Source of the DNA: Bacteroidota bacterium
Lineage (GTDB): Bacteria; Bacteroidota; Bacteroidia; Flavobacteriales_D; Crocinitomicaceae
Length of the DNA: 51,390 nt
Assembly: GCA_024280295.1 (NCBI GenBank)
Contig: JAJRQK010000053.1
Location: 1-51,390, forward strand
Direction: 5' to 3'
Shown: one piece after another, positions 1 to 8,316 of the stretch
Layout: every line of letters starts with the position of its first letter
How positions within the stretch are numbered: the first letter of the stretch is position 1
Made by a program: the position numbers and the translations under genes
Notes under the pieces: model-generated
The model's input: only the letters and a program-made list of their open reading frames with translations
Told to the model about the DNA's origin: nothing
Databases searched by the model: none

Positions 1-40
1 AAGTAAAATGTACAGAGATATAAATCAAATTATCTCACAG

Positions 41-670
41 ATGAAAAAAACTCAGACTAACTGGAATTTAAAAATTTCAACTACACTCATTATTCTACTC
101 TCTTTTACACATCTATGCTTCGCTCAAGATAGTGATTCTCCTTTCGTGAATTTTGAGCAATTCGAAGCATTAGTAAAAGAAGTAAAAGAACACAGAAGTG
201 AACGAATGCTTCCATTAAACGACTTTAATAAGGCGAGTAAAGAAAAGAACACCGTAATCTTAGATACGCGATCTAAATCAGCCTACAATGCAAAGCATAT
301 CAAAGGTGCGATTCATTTAAACTTTTCTGATTTCACACAAGAAAGCCTTGATAATCTATTTGATTCGAAGGATGTACGTATCTTGATATATTGCAATAAC
401 AACATTGAGGAGAATCCATTCCTCCTTGAAGAGGTTGTGGCATTTTTCCCCTCAAAAGTGGCAACTCCGTTAGAAGTTTTTGAGATTGATTCTGATGACA
501 GGGGGCAACTGATCATTTCAGAGCCAACAATTACACTTGCTTTGAATATTCCCACGTATATCAATCTTTACGGTTACGGATACAAAAACGTCTACGAATT
601 GAAAGACCTTGTCGCGGCTACTGATCCAAGAATTCAATTTGAAGGCACATCAGTATTGACAACTCAATAA
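41..670 (+). CDS. Exported rhodanese-like domain protein
   Basis: Predicted secreted or periplasmic protein of 209 residues. An N-terminal hydrophobic segment ending at CFAQ looks like a signal peptide. It is followed by a rhodanese fold with the LDTRSKSAYNAKHIKGA block (Asp-Thr-Arg, then His-Ile-x-Gly-Ala) and a candidate catalytic Cys118 in LIYCNNN. The rhodanese family transfers sulfur or acts as a thiol carrier; the substrate is not visible here. The active-site loop after the Cys (NNNIEENP) is longer than in classical rhodaneses, so catalytic activity is uncertain. The reading frame could start at base 8, but the ATG at 41 puts the basic, hydrophobic signal peptide at the true N-terminus and is preferred. 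The next gene lies 74 bases downstream and has its own promoter-like element. Confidence 0.85.
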   Translation: MKKTQTNWNLKISTTLIILLSFTHLCFAQDSDSPFVNFEQFEALVKEVKEHRSERMLPLNDFNKASKEKNTVILDTRSKSAYNAKHIKGAIHLNFSDFTQESLDNLFDSKDVRILIYCNNNIEENPFLLEEVVAFFPSKVATPLEVFEIDSDDRGQLIISEPTITLALNIPTYINLYGYGYKNVYELKDLVAATDPRIQFEGTSVLTTQ

Positions 671-718
671 TTATTCAACAGAATTTCTATATTTAAGGTG
701 GATTGAGAGATTCACCTT

Positions 719-726
719 TATCTTTA
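719..726 (+). promoter_or_regulatory. Probable -7 element for the flavin oxidoreductase gene
   Basis: TATCTTTA matches the Bacteroidota -7 consensus TAnnTTTG except at the last base, and lies 18 bases before the ATG at 745. No -33 TTG at a suitable distance was seen. Confidence 0.4.
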
Positions 727-744
727 GAACGTTATTATTAATTC

Positions 745-2241
745 ATGAATCACACTGACGAAAATCGCCGTAAAGTAATTAAAACCTTAGTTCTAGCAGG
801 GTTCGGGCTACACATTGTAGGATGCACATCACCTGTTGAGCCGAAAGAGAAAATTAAATCTACTCCAATATCTGATAAAGATTCCACTGCAATTGAGAAA
901 ATTGAAGATGAAATTCTCAGTAATAACGTCACGTATTTCACACAGGATAATGATGAGTTTTCAAAATTAGGAACGTATTTTAATTTACACACGCAAAAAT
1001 CTCCTGCTATCATAGCATTAGTTGTGAACGCTGAAGGAGTATCCGAAGCAATATTACATGCCAAAGAATTAAATCTACCCGTATCTGTTAAGAGTGGTGG
1101 ACATAGTTTTGAGCAATTCTCATCGAATACGGGTGGTCTAGTCATCAACTTAAGCTTATTAAACGAAATGAAGTGGGGCAACAACAATGAACTCATTGCT
1201 GGATCTGCTTGCTTACTTCGTGAAATATATGATTTCGTTCTGCCAGCTGGGCGATTATTACCAGCAGGTTCTTGCGGTACTGTCGGATTAGGAGGCTTAA
1301 CACTTGGTGGTGGCTACGGATTATTCGCAAGAGAATATGGGCTAACATGTGATCATCTACTTGAAGCAACATTTGTAGATGGAAATGGGAAGATTCACAA
1401 AGTAGATCAAAATCATCCAATAATGTGGGCGTTAAAAGGTGGAGGGAACGGTAATTTTGGGGTTGTAACTTCATTTAAGATGAAAACTCAACCAATTCCG
1501 ACTCAATTCAACACTACCAAATTTAAAGCATATAAACTAGATTCAATTCAAGCCAAAGAACTCTTTAAGACTTGGTTTGATAATGCTTACCTACTACCTG
1601 GTCATTGCTTTTCTGCATTTGTTCTCAATGGTAGAACGTTAACTATTCTAGTAACTTATTTTAAAGATAAATCTTCAGAACTGGAATCGATGGAAGCAGC
1701 TTTATCGCCAATTTGTGATAAAACAACAACCTCTAATACCATAGATATACCTAAAGCTCTGAAACGCTATTATGGTATAACTCACCCTATTTATTTCAAA
1801 AACGCCTCAGCCGGTTATTATTCAAAATTTTCGGAAATTGAAGATTGTATAGATGATGTTCTATCGACAGTTGTAACTACACCTGGATTAATTTATCAAG
1901 TCAACACACTCGGCGGGAAAATTGCTTCTTCCAATTTTGAAAGTAGCTCTTGTTATCCACATAGATCCTATAACTATCTGAGTGAGCTTCAATCCTATTG
2001 GAATGAAGGAGAAACGAGTAAGAAAGAAATGCTCTTACGAGCATTCACGAAAGTACAGGACTTGTTCTATGCAAATGGAAATCGCGCTCAATACCGTAAC
2101 TACCCCAGCATCGGATTCCCAGATTGGGAAAAATCATACTACGGAGATAATTATTCGAAACTTCAAGAGATCAAGAAAAAATACGATTCAGACAATACGA
2201 TTCGCCACGATCAGAGTATTAAACAAGCGGATGAGACTTAG
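745..2241 (+). CDS. FAD-linked oxidoreductase, bicovalent flavin (BBE) type, lipoprotein-like N-terminus
   Basis: 498-residue berberine-bridge-enzyme-type FAD oxidase. The FAD_binding_4 domain spans about residues 85-250. It contains His120 in SVKSGGHS and Cys177 in AGSCGTVGLGG, the two residues that attach FAD 8-alpha-histidyl and 6-S-cysteinyl in this family. The C-terminal BBE motif is present (NYPSIGFPDWEKSYYG, then KKKYD and N). Family members oxidise sugars, alcohols or alkaloid-like compounds; the substrate here cannot be told. The N-terminus has a twin arginine (NRRKVIKT) followed by a hydrophobic stretch and a lipobox-like LHIVGC with Cys27, which suggests export, possibly folded through Tat and then lipid-anchored. 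The gene converges on the minus-strand truC gene 68 bases away. Confidence 0.9.
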   Translation: MNHTDENRRKVIKTLVLAGFGLHIVGCTSPVEPKEKIKSTPISDKDSTAIEKIEDEILSNNVTYFTQDNDEFSKLGTYFNLHTQKSPAIIALVVNAEGVSEAILHAKELNLPVSVKSGGHSFEQFSSNTGGLVINLSLLNEMKWGNNNELIAGSACLLREIYDFVLPAGRLLPAGSCGTVGLGGLTLGGGYGLFAREYGLTCDHLLEATFVDGNGKIHKVDQNHPIMWALKGGGNGNFGVVTSFKMKTQPIPTQFNTTKFKAYKLDSIQAKELFKTWFDNAYLLPGHCFSAFVLNGRTLTILVTYFKDKSSELESMEAALSPICDKTTTSNTIDIPKALKRYYGITHPIYFKNASAGYYSKFSEIEDCIDDVLSTVVTTPGLIYQVNTLGGKIASSNFESSSCYPHRSYNYLSELQSYWNEGETSKKEMLLRAFTKVQDLFYANGNRAQYRNYPSIGFPDWEKSYYGDNYSKLQEIKKKYDSDNTIRHDQSIKQADET

Positions 2242-2309
2242 TTTCTGATAAACCGAGAAACAACTGAACTAGGCAGAAGTTTCTCAAGCTTACTTATAAC
2301 TTGGACTAG

Positions 2310-2990
2310 CTAAAATTCAAGTTCAATTATCATACGCTTAAACTCATCACTATAATCACATTGAATCTTGAGTTTGATTTCACTAACAGGGTGAGTAAAT
2401 TCCAACTCCGATGCATGAAGCATTAATTTTGTCATCGAAAATTTCTCTTTAAACAATCGGTTTTGCTTGTTACAACCATGTGGTCGATCTCCAATAATAG
2501 GATGCCGTAAATGAGCAAAATGCTTCCGAATCTGATGCATTCGACCTGTCTCTGGTTGGACTTCAATAAACGAGTAACGAGATGAATCAAACTTACCATG
2601 TGCTAATGGTATTTCAACTTTTTGGACTCGCGAAAAATGAGTGATAGCTTCCTGCTTTTTTCCAGAATCATTGATCAAAGGAGAGTCAATTGTCCCATCA
2701 TTCTCCACCCAGCCTCGCACGATTGCCAAATACTTCTTCTTCACATTTTGTGACATAAACTGTTGTTGCATTAATCGGTTGCTGAATTCATTTTTAGCGA
2801 ATAGCAATACCCCAGATGTTTTTCTGTCCAACCGATGAACAGGATATACTTTTTGACCGATTTGATCACGTAGTATCTGCAATGCAAATTCAGTAGCGTC
2901 ATTTGCAATTCTCGTTCTATGAACAAGTAATCCACATGGTTTGTGAATCGCAATTAAATGCTCATCTTCATAAAGAACAGTCAATTCCAT
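2310..2990 (-). CDS. truC: tRNA pseudouridine synthase, TruC-like (RluA family)
   Basis: 226-residue pseudouridine synthase. The catalytic Asp55 sits in the invariant VHRLDRKTSG motif. The N-terminal YEDEHLIAIHKPCGLLVHR block and the RDQIGQ segment match E. coli TruC closely as I recall it. TruC makes pseudouridine 65 in tRNA. The C-terminal GRMHQIRKHFAHLRHPIIGD block is also a family hallmark. The ATG directly abuts the stop codon of the upstream O-methyltransferase gene, so the two are almost certainly one transcript. Assignment to TruC rather than another RluA-family enzyme rests on remembered similarity, so the family is certain and the exact substrate less so. Confidence 0.88.
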   Translation of the reverse strand: MELTVLYEDEHLIAIHKPCGLLVHRTRIANDATEFALQILRDQIGQKVYPVHRLDRKTSGVLLFAKNEFSNRLMQQQFMSQNVKKKYLAIVRGWVENDGTIDSPLINDSGKKQEAITHFSRVQKVEIPLAHGKFDSSRYSFIEVQPETGRMHQIRKHFAHLRHPIIGDRPHGCNKQNRLFKEKFSMTKLMLHASELEFTHPVSEIKLKIQCDYSDEFKRMIIELEF

Positions 2991-3632
2991 CTACTTCTTG
3001 CGTACAATCATCAACCCATCCCTAATTGGCAAAAGCACCTCTTGCACTCGATTATCTTTATGGATTAGTTCATTCATTTCGATGAGTACTTTTGTGTCGA
3101 TATCTCCTTCAATAACATCTTCCATTACTTTCCCAGACCACAATACATTGTCCAGAAGAATGTATCCACCTGGATTTAACTTATCAATAACTAAATTGTA
3201 ATAATTGATGTAATTTCCCTTATCAGCATCGATAAAAACAAGATCAAATGTTTCATCTAAAGTTGGGATGATTTCTATGGCATCACCTATTATCATTGAA
3301 ATAGCATCTTTGAATTCAGATTTTCGCACAAATTCATCTACCAACTCTTCAAGTTCCTCGTTCTTATCAATGGTCAATACCTTCCCTCCTTTTACTAGGC
3401 CTTCAGCAAGGCATAATGCAGAATACCCTGTATAAGTTCCAATTTCCAGTATGTTTTTTGGCTGAATCATGTGAGACAACATACTCAAAACACGACCTTG
3501 GAAATGTCCGCTCAACATACGGGGAATCAAAACACTCGTATGTGTCCTACGATTTAATTCATAGAGTAACTGAGGCTCAGGTTCTGTATGTGCACAAACG
3601 TAATTGTCTAATTTTTCACTAATAAATTCCAT
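2991..3632 (-). CDS. O-methyltransferase, class I SAM-dependent (catechol/caffeoyl-CoA OMT family)
   Basis: 213-residue O-methyltransferase with SAM motif I LEIGTYTGYSAL (about residues 62-73). The metal-site residues of the family are present: FIDADKGNY (Asp135) and LLDNVLW (Asp161, Asn162). Members methylate catechol-type hydroxyls or, in bacteria, tRNA hydroxyuridine (TrmR-like). Direct fusion of this transcript to truC makes an RNA substrate conceivable, but that is inference only. A TATCTTTG -7 element lies 38 bases upstream of the start. The gene is divergent from the T9SS protein gene starting at 3729. Confidence 0.88.
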   Translation of the reverse strand: MEFISEKLDNYVCAHTEPEPQLLYELNRRTHTSVLIPRMLSGHFQGRVLSMLSHMIQPKNILEIGTYTGYSALCLAEGLVKGGKVLTIDKNEELEELVDEFVRKSEFKDAISMIIGDAIEIIPTLDETFDLVFIDADKGNYINYYNLVIDKLNPGGYILLDNVLWSGKVMEDVIEGDIDTKVLIEMNELIHKDNRVQEVLLPIRDGLMIVRKK

Positions 3633-3669
3633 AAATCGTCAATTTTATCTAGCACGAAATCAGCTACAA

Positions 3670-3677
3670 CAAAGATA
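3670..3677 (-). promoter_or_regulatory. -7 promoter element for the O-methyltransferase/truC transcript
   Basis: TATCTTTG on the minus strand is a perfect TAnnTTTG match, 38 bases upstream of the ATG at 3632. It forms a divergent promoter pair with the plus-strand element at 3715. Confidence 0.6.
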
Positions 3678-3714
3678 ACGAGAATTAGATAACAACATAA
3701 AACTATAAAAGTCG

Positions 3715-3722
3715 TAATTTTG
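3715..3722 (+). promoter_or_regulatory. -7 promoter element for the T9SS protein at 3729
   Basis: TAATTTTG is a perfect TAnnTTTG match ending only 6 bases before the ATG at 3729. The mRNA should therefore start at or very near the start codon. It excludes the longer TTG reading that begins inside the element at 3720. Confidence 0.55.
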
Positions 3723-3728
3723 ATACCA

Positions 3729-4931
3729 ATGAAACTAGTCATCTTATTTCTAGCAATATCATTCGATTCAGCATCGCAAATATGGCTGACACAATCAATT
3801 GGTGGCTCATCTGCAGTGGTAACATCTCCAACAAGTCAATTTGTGATCGATGAACATCGAAATTCGATTTGGCTGATCTCTGATAGTACAGCGAGCGTCA
3901 TTGAAAACGATGGTACACTCTATAATTTTAGCACAACAGATCTTGAATCAAGTATGACTGGCGGAAACATGAAGTTTGCTTTTTCATCAGATCACATTTA
4001 TTACAGTATTAAAAATGTTGGGCTAAAAACATTCGATGCGTATTCGCCACAATTTGTTTTTGGATTGGCTGATATACGTGAGTTATTCTCCGATTTAGAC
4101 ACAGTATTTATGGTGACAGACAATGTTCTTCAGTACTACCACCCTGCAACTGGAGCGGTTAACACCTTCGTTACCTCTAGTAATGGAAATGCGCGAAAAA
4201 ATGGTCACACTTACATAGATTTTGGTTCTGCGGCCTATGCAGTTGGTCCATTTTCAGCTGTTACACTCACGGCTGATCCTACATATTTAACCTCACCGAT
4301 GAATGACTTTACTTTTTCAAGGTTCACAGATTCCATCTACGTAGGTCAAGAAACTGGAATATCAATGGCCTACCAAGAACAAGTCTATGATACAATTACA
4401 CAGAATAACACAACCAATATGCCGAGCGCAAACGTTCTAGATATTCGCTTTGACATGAACAATGATCTTTGGGGGATTTTTGGCGATCCAACTGGACAAC
4501 CTTTTGCAATAGCTATGCTAAGTGCAACAAACTGGATCAATAGTTACACAAACGTAAACTCACCAATTAATTTTTCAAATTTCCAAGGCTTGGAGTTTGA
4601 TACATTTAATAATTTGTGGGTTGCTGAAACATTTAAGCTACACACACTAAATTCAGCTACAACACCAGGATGGCTGAATACGATCGCACTCACTAAAAGC
4701 AAGATTAATTTATTTCCAAACCCTACACAAGAGTTCCTTTCTTTCGAATCCGAAAATCCTATTGCAAAAATTGAACTTATGGACTTATCTGGGAAGATTC
4801 TCTATTTCTCACAAAAGAATCTGAGCATTAACCCTTCGATCGATGTTTCGAAAATTCAAGCGGGGATGTACCTAGCAATCATCCATCTTCAGAATGATTC
4901 AGTTCAGTCAATCAAGTGGCAAAAGCACTAA
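3729..4931 (+). CDS. T9SS-exported protein with repeated two-component-propeller-like strands
   Basis: 400-residue secreted protein. A signal peptide (KLVILFLAISFDSASQ) is followed by a beta-rich region with repeated D-x-x-N-x-x-W units (for example FDMNNDLWGIF and FDTFNNLWVAE), which resemble two-component-regulator-type propeller blades. The C-terminal ~75 residues form a type A T9SS sorting domain: INLFPNPTQEFLSFES, a MDLSGKI block, and a GMYLAIIH strand. The protein should cross the outer membrane by the type IX system and be surface-anchored or released. The function of the propeller is unknown. The start is set by the promoter element at 3715-3722. Confidence 0.82.
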   Translation: MKLVILFLAISFDSASQIWLTQSIGGSSAVVTSPTSQFVIDEHRNSIWLISDSTASVIENDGTLYNFSTTDLESSMTGGNMKFAFSSDHIYYSIKNVGLKTFDAYSPQFVFGLADIRELFSDLDTVFMVTDNVLQYYHPATGAVNTFVTSSNGNARKNGHTYIDFGSAAYAVGPFSAVTLTADPTYLTSPMNDFTFSRFTDSIYVGQETGISMAYQEQVYDTITQNNTTNMPSANVLDIRFDMNNDLWGIFGDPTGQPFAIAMLSATNWINSYTNVNSPINFSNFQGLEFDTFNNLWVAETFKLHTLNSATTPGWLNTIALTKSKINLFPNPTQEFLSFESENPIAKIELMDLSGKILYFSQKNLSINPSIDVSKIQAGMYLAIIHLQNDSVQSIKWQKH

Positions 4932-4971
4932 ATTCGATCTGAAATCCTAAAGAAATCGGTAATTTCGTTTT

Positions 4972-5460
4972 ATGAAAACGGTCAACATAAAAGGGTATCA
5001 TGCCATAGGGATTTATAGAGGAAAGACACATCACAATATGGGGACTCTTTGGAGATCAGCATATATACTTGGCGCATCCTACATTTTCACTGTTGATGGT
5101 AAATACAAAAAACAGTCTTCTGATGTATTGAGAGCTTGGGCGAGAATTCCACTTTTCTCCTACAAAACATTTGACGATTTACTTGATAACATACCGTACG
5201 ACTGCCGACTAATTGGTGTTGAAATTGATGATCGAGCAGAAATGCTACACGATTTTGAACATCCAAAGCGAGCAATTTATTTACTTGGAGCCGAAGATAC
5301 AGGACTTCCTGAGTTCGTAAAAGAGAAGTGTCATTTCTTAATCAAACTTCCTGGTAATTCTTCATTAAATGTAGGTGTAACAGGTAGTATTGTTCTACAC
5401 GATCGTGTTTCAAAGGTTCCGTGTGACTTACCTCCAAATCATCAAGATAGCCTAGATTAA
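4972..5460 (+). CDS. SpoU/TrmH-family RNA 2'-O-methyltransferase
   Basis: 162-residue SPOUT-class methyltransferase. Motif 1 is GTLWRSAYILGA, motif 2 is LLGAEDTGLP, and motif 3 is KLPGNSSLNVGVTGSIVLHDR, the trefoil-knot SAM site of SpoU enzymes. It is a minimal one-domain form close to TrmL in size. It probably methylates a ribose 2'-hydroxyl in tRNA or rRNA; the target nucleotide cannot be read from sequence. The gene follows the T9SS gene by 40 bases and is followed by a strong hairpin. Confidence 0.85.
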   Translation: MKTVNIKGYHAIGIYRGKTHHNMGTLWRSAYILGASYIFTVDGKYKKQSSDVLRAWARIPLFSYKTFDDLLDNIPYDCRLIGVEIDDRAEMLHDFEHPKRAIYLLGAEDTGLPEFVKEKCHFLIKLPGNSSLNVGVTGSIVLHDRVSKVPCDLPPNHQDSLD

Positions 5461-5491
5461 AATGCTAATGCAAGTTTTTAGTTTAAAAAAA

Positions 5492-5515
5492 TCCCTTGGT
5501 TGCAAAACCAAGGGA
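5492..5515. terminator. 10-bp perfect hairpin after the SpoU methyltransferase gene
   Basis: TCCCTTGGTT, loop GCAA, AACCAAGGGA form a perfect 10-bp stem with a GNRA-type loop. Six A residues precede it, so it has a U tract only for minus-strand transcription. In the plus direction it is followed by AATTA rather than T. It is likely a transcript end, possibly working in both directions. Confidence 0.55.
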
Positions 5516-5606
5516 AATTAGTTCGATTCATGCTTGAATATAAGCGACTCAATGACAATTAGGGATATGCTACGGCGAATTAGAATGGACTTAGTTTAGA
5601 CGTGAA

Positions 5607-5634
5607 AATTTTAAGACTCGAAGACATAAGACTG
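5607..5634 (+). repeat. Dispersed purine-rich repeat, copy A
   Basis: The core TTTTAAGACTCGAAGACA plus TAAGACTG is identical over 26 bases to the copy at 41859. Related copies lie at 39111 and, in decayed form, near 20787. It is intergenic with no coding potential. Confidence 0.6.
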
Positions 5635-5777
5635 GCAAATTGAATACAACCAGAGTCATCCTTGTAAAGGCCTCAACGGACTGAGTTCTTGGTTCTGTAT
5701 TGGAGACTCTTTACTAGAAGAAGTCATTAAGGAATAATTATATTTAAACACTGTCCGATTTAGGGGAAGGCTACAAT
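5635..5777. other. Non-coding stretch upstream of the transposase remnant
   Basis: No gene, RNA or clear regulatory motif was recognised here. It could contain the unrecognisable N-terminal part of the decayed IS30 element. Confidence 0.4.
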
Positions 5778-6274
5778 ATTGTTGAACAGAAGTCAAAAAT
5801 CGGAGGCTTTGAAATTGATTTGATTATTGGTAAAGGACACAAAGGAACTCAATTAACAATGGTAGACAGAATGACCAGTTATACAGACTTTAACATCCAA
5901 AAGGGCACAAGAAGTTCAAAAAGCTATTGTTTCAGCATTAATGCCTTACAAATCAATCATAAAGGCCATAACCAACGACAATGGAAGAGAGTTTTCGTTG
6001 CACAAGTTTACTGCTAAATAACTCAATACAGAAGTGTTTTTTTGTAATCCGTATGCTTCATATGAAAGGGGCTTAAATGAATATGTCAACAAATTAATCA
6101 GACAGTTCTACCCTAAACAAATGGAATTGAACAATAATAAAACAAAGTCAAAACCTTGTAGTTATGGACCTTTTAAATAAAAGACCACGAAAAAAAATAA
6201 ATTTCCAAACTCCAGAAAAGATGTTTTTCGCTATGTTTAACCTAGAAAATGAAAAACTTACATTAGCTAGTTGA
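5778..6274 (+). pseudogene. IS30-family transposase remnant, C-terminal DDE domain, multiply frameshifted
   Basis: Translating across frames recovers ordered IS30 catalytic-domain blocks. Frame 1 from 5781 gives IVEQKSKIGGFEIDLIIGKG and then HKGTQLTMVDRMTSYTDF. A shifted frame gives ALMPYKSIIKAITNDNGREF and SLHKF. A third gives CNPYASYERGLNEYVNKLI and RQFYPKQ, and the end reads LLNKRPRKKINFQTPEKMFF to a TGA at 6272-6274. The D (EIDLIIG), D (TNDNG) and E (YERG..NE) positions of the DDE triad are all recognisable. The N-terminal HTH half is missing and the copy cannot be active. No terminal inverted repeats were identified. Confidence 0.85.
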
Positions 6275-6329
6275 ATCTACGATAGTTAGGCAGAGCAAAA
6301 TCATTGATAAGTGAATGGGAAAATATATG

Positions 6330-6337
6330 TAGCTTTG
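6330..6337 (+). promoter_or_regulatory. -7 promoter element for the SulP transporter gene
   Basis: TAGCTTTG is a perfect TAnnTTTG match, 27 bases before the ATG at 6365. A TTG lies 23 bases upstream at 6304-6306, slightly beyond the usual -33 spacing. Confidence 0.5.
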
Positions 6338-6364
6338 CACCCTTAAATCTTGCAATTAGAGCGC

Positions 6365-8182
6365 ATGAAGAAAATTTTCAATCTCTTCGACCTTAAACAG
6401 AAGGTCAACTACAAAAATGAAATTCTTTCTGGATTAACTGTTGCATTAGCACTTGTTCCCGAAGCAATTGCTTTTGCTTTACTGGCAGGATTATCTCCTC
6501 TTACAGGATTATATGCTGCATTTTCAATTGGATTAATCACCTCAATTTTAGGAGGTCGGCCAGGTATGATTTCAGGAGCTACGGGAGCAATTGCAGTTGT
6601 GTATATTGGAATGATTGCCATCTTAAAGAAGACCAATCCAGAAATAACTGTAGACGAGATTACACAATATATTTTTGCTACGGTTATCCTTGCTGGAATC
6701 ATGCAAATTCTTGCTGGCCTATTGAAACTAGGTAAATTTATTCGGCTTGTCCCCCACCCAGTGATGTTTGGATTTGTGAATGGGCTGGCAATTGTGATTT
6801 TTATGTCTCAAGCAGATACTATTAAACAAGATGTCCTAGATCATTATGGAAATAAGATGGAGGAAACTGTGTCTACTGATAAGATCTACAACATCAATGA
6901 TAGCTACGTTACAAACAGTAATACAAATACATTAACGTACAACTTACAAGGAAATCAACTTAGAAACATTGCCACAAACGAAGTTGAATACGAAATTTAT
7001 GGAAGTCAAGCATTCAATGCTGAAACACATAAAGTAGCATTCAATTTAGCTGAGAACTCATTGTATGAAATAGAATCTAAAGGTTATGTGAAAGAATATT
7101 TAGGTCGAGATGACATGATTCTAATGATTGGGTTAATCCTATTAACAATGCTGATAATTTGGGGCTTACCAAAACTGACCACCTTTGTTCCGTCTTCACT
7201 TGTAGCGATTATTGTCGTCTCCTCTATTGTTATATTTTTTCAGGTTGATACAAAAACGGTTGGTGATATTGCTTCGATTGAAGGAGGTTTCCCGCCATTG
7301 AGTATTCCCCAAATCCCGCTCACTTGGGACACATTTGTAACGATTTTCCCTTATGCCTTAATTGTTGCAGGCGTAGGATTAATCGAAAGCTTACTGACAT
7401 TAAATCTCATTGACGAAATCACAGGAACTCGTGGTCGAGGAAACAAAGAATGTGTTGCACAAGGATCCGCGAATATTATTAGCGGATTATTCTCAGGAAT
7501 GGGAGGTTGTGCAATGATCGGTCAAAGTTTGATCAATATATCCTCTGGAGCAAGAGCAAGACTTTCAGGGATTGTTGCTTCAGTCGTATTACTGATATTT
7601 ATTATGTACGGTGCAGATGTCATTCAACAACTTCCAATGGCAGCTCTAACAGGAGTGATGGTGATGGTTTCTGTTGGAACATTCGAATGGGCTTCTTTGA
7701 AAGTTTTTGGTAAGATGCCTAAGTCAGATGTGATTGTAATGGTGATTGTAACACTTGTAACAGTATTCTTACATAACCTTGCGCTTGCGGTGCTTGTAGG
7801 TGTAATAATTTCTGCGTTGACTTTTGCATGGGAAAATGCCAAACGAATCCGAGCTCGAAAACACATCGATGAAAAAGGAACGAAGCATTACGAAATATAT
7901 GGACCGCTATTCTTTGGTTCAACAGCTGTATTCACTGCAAAATTTGACATTCCTAATGACCCTAACGATGTGATAATTGATTTCTCTGAGAGTCAGATTG
8001 TTGATATGTCCGCAATTGAAGCTGTAAATCAACTTACTGAACGCTATCTTAAAGCAGGTAAAACTGTACACCTCCGTCATCTTAGTAAGGATTGCCAGCG
8101 ATTATTGAAAAATGCAGACAAACTCATCGATATTAATCTTTCAGAAGATCCAACATATAAAGTTGTATCTAACTCTATCTAG
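6365..8182 (+). CDS. SulP-family anion permease with C-terminal STAS domain and an internal soluble insertion
   Basis: 605-residue inner-membrane SLC26/SulP transporter (sulfate, bicarbonate or other anion). The family's N-terminal membrane block is present (SGLTVALALVPEAIAFA, then GGRPGMISGATGA), and the second half has VGLIESLLT and GMGGCAMIGQS. A cytoplasmic STAS domain (about residues 510-600) carries IDFSESQIVDMSAIEAV. Between the PHPVMFGFVNGLAIVIFMSQ segment and the next helix there is a polar, beta-rich insert of about 90 residues (about 155-247), where most SulP proteins have a short linker. The frame extends upstream to a TTG at 6350, but the ATG at 6365 fits the promoter. Substrate is not predictable. 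Confidence 0.9.
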   Translation: MKKIFNLFDLKQKVNYKNEILSGLTVALALVPEAIAFALLAGLSPLTGLYAAFSIGLITSILGGRPGMISGATGAIAVVYIGMIAILKKTNPEITVDEITQYIFATVILAGIMQILAGLLKLGKFIRLVPHPVMFGFVNGLAIVIFMSQADTIKQDVLDHYGNKMEETVSTDKIYNINDSYVTNSNTNTLTYNLQGNQLRNIATNEVEYEIYGSQAFNAETHKVAFNLAENSLYEIESKGYVKEYLGRDDMILMIGLILLTMLIIWGLPKLTTFVPSSLVAIIVVSSIVIFFQVDTKTVGDIASIEGGFPPLSIPQIPLTWDTFVTIFPYALIVAGVGLIESLLTLNLIDEITGTRGRGNKECVAQGSANIISGLFSGMGGCAMIGQSLINISSGARARLSGIVASVVLLIFIMYGADVIQQLPMAALTGVMVMVSVGTFEWASLKVFGKMPKSDVIVMVIVTLVTVFLHNLALAVLVGVIISALTFAWENAKRIRARKHIDEKGTKHYEIYGPLFFGSTAVFTAKFDIPNDPNDVIIDFSESQIVDMSAIEAVNQLTERYLKAGKTVHLRHLSKDCQRLLKNADKLIDINLSEDPTYKVVSNSI

Positions 8183-8316
8183 TGAATTCCCCATTTACAA
8201 AGTTTAGCTGCCATTAATCATTCTTATCTCAAAGTAAGCCATGTTCTACTTAAGTTTGTCGTAGAAAATAAAATTTTGAGATTATCGATTTTAGTATCGA
8301 ATCACTATACATCTAT

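Noticed and set aside
2255-2285. GAGAAAC/GTTTCTC hairpin between the flavin oxidase and truC genes as a terminator
   Set aside because: Only 7 bp with a 17-base loop and no T tract on either side.
5820-6017. 65-codon open frame as a separate gene
   Set aside because: Its first 20 residues are the IS30 catalytic domain; after the frameshift the rest is out-of-frame noise. It is annotated as part of the pseudogene.
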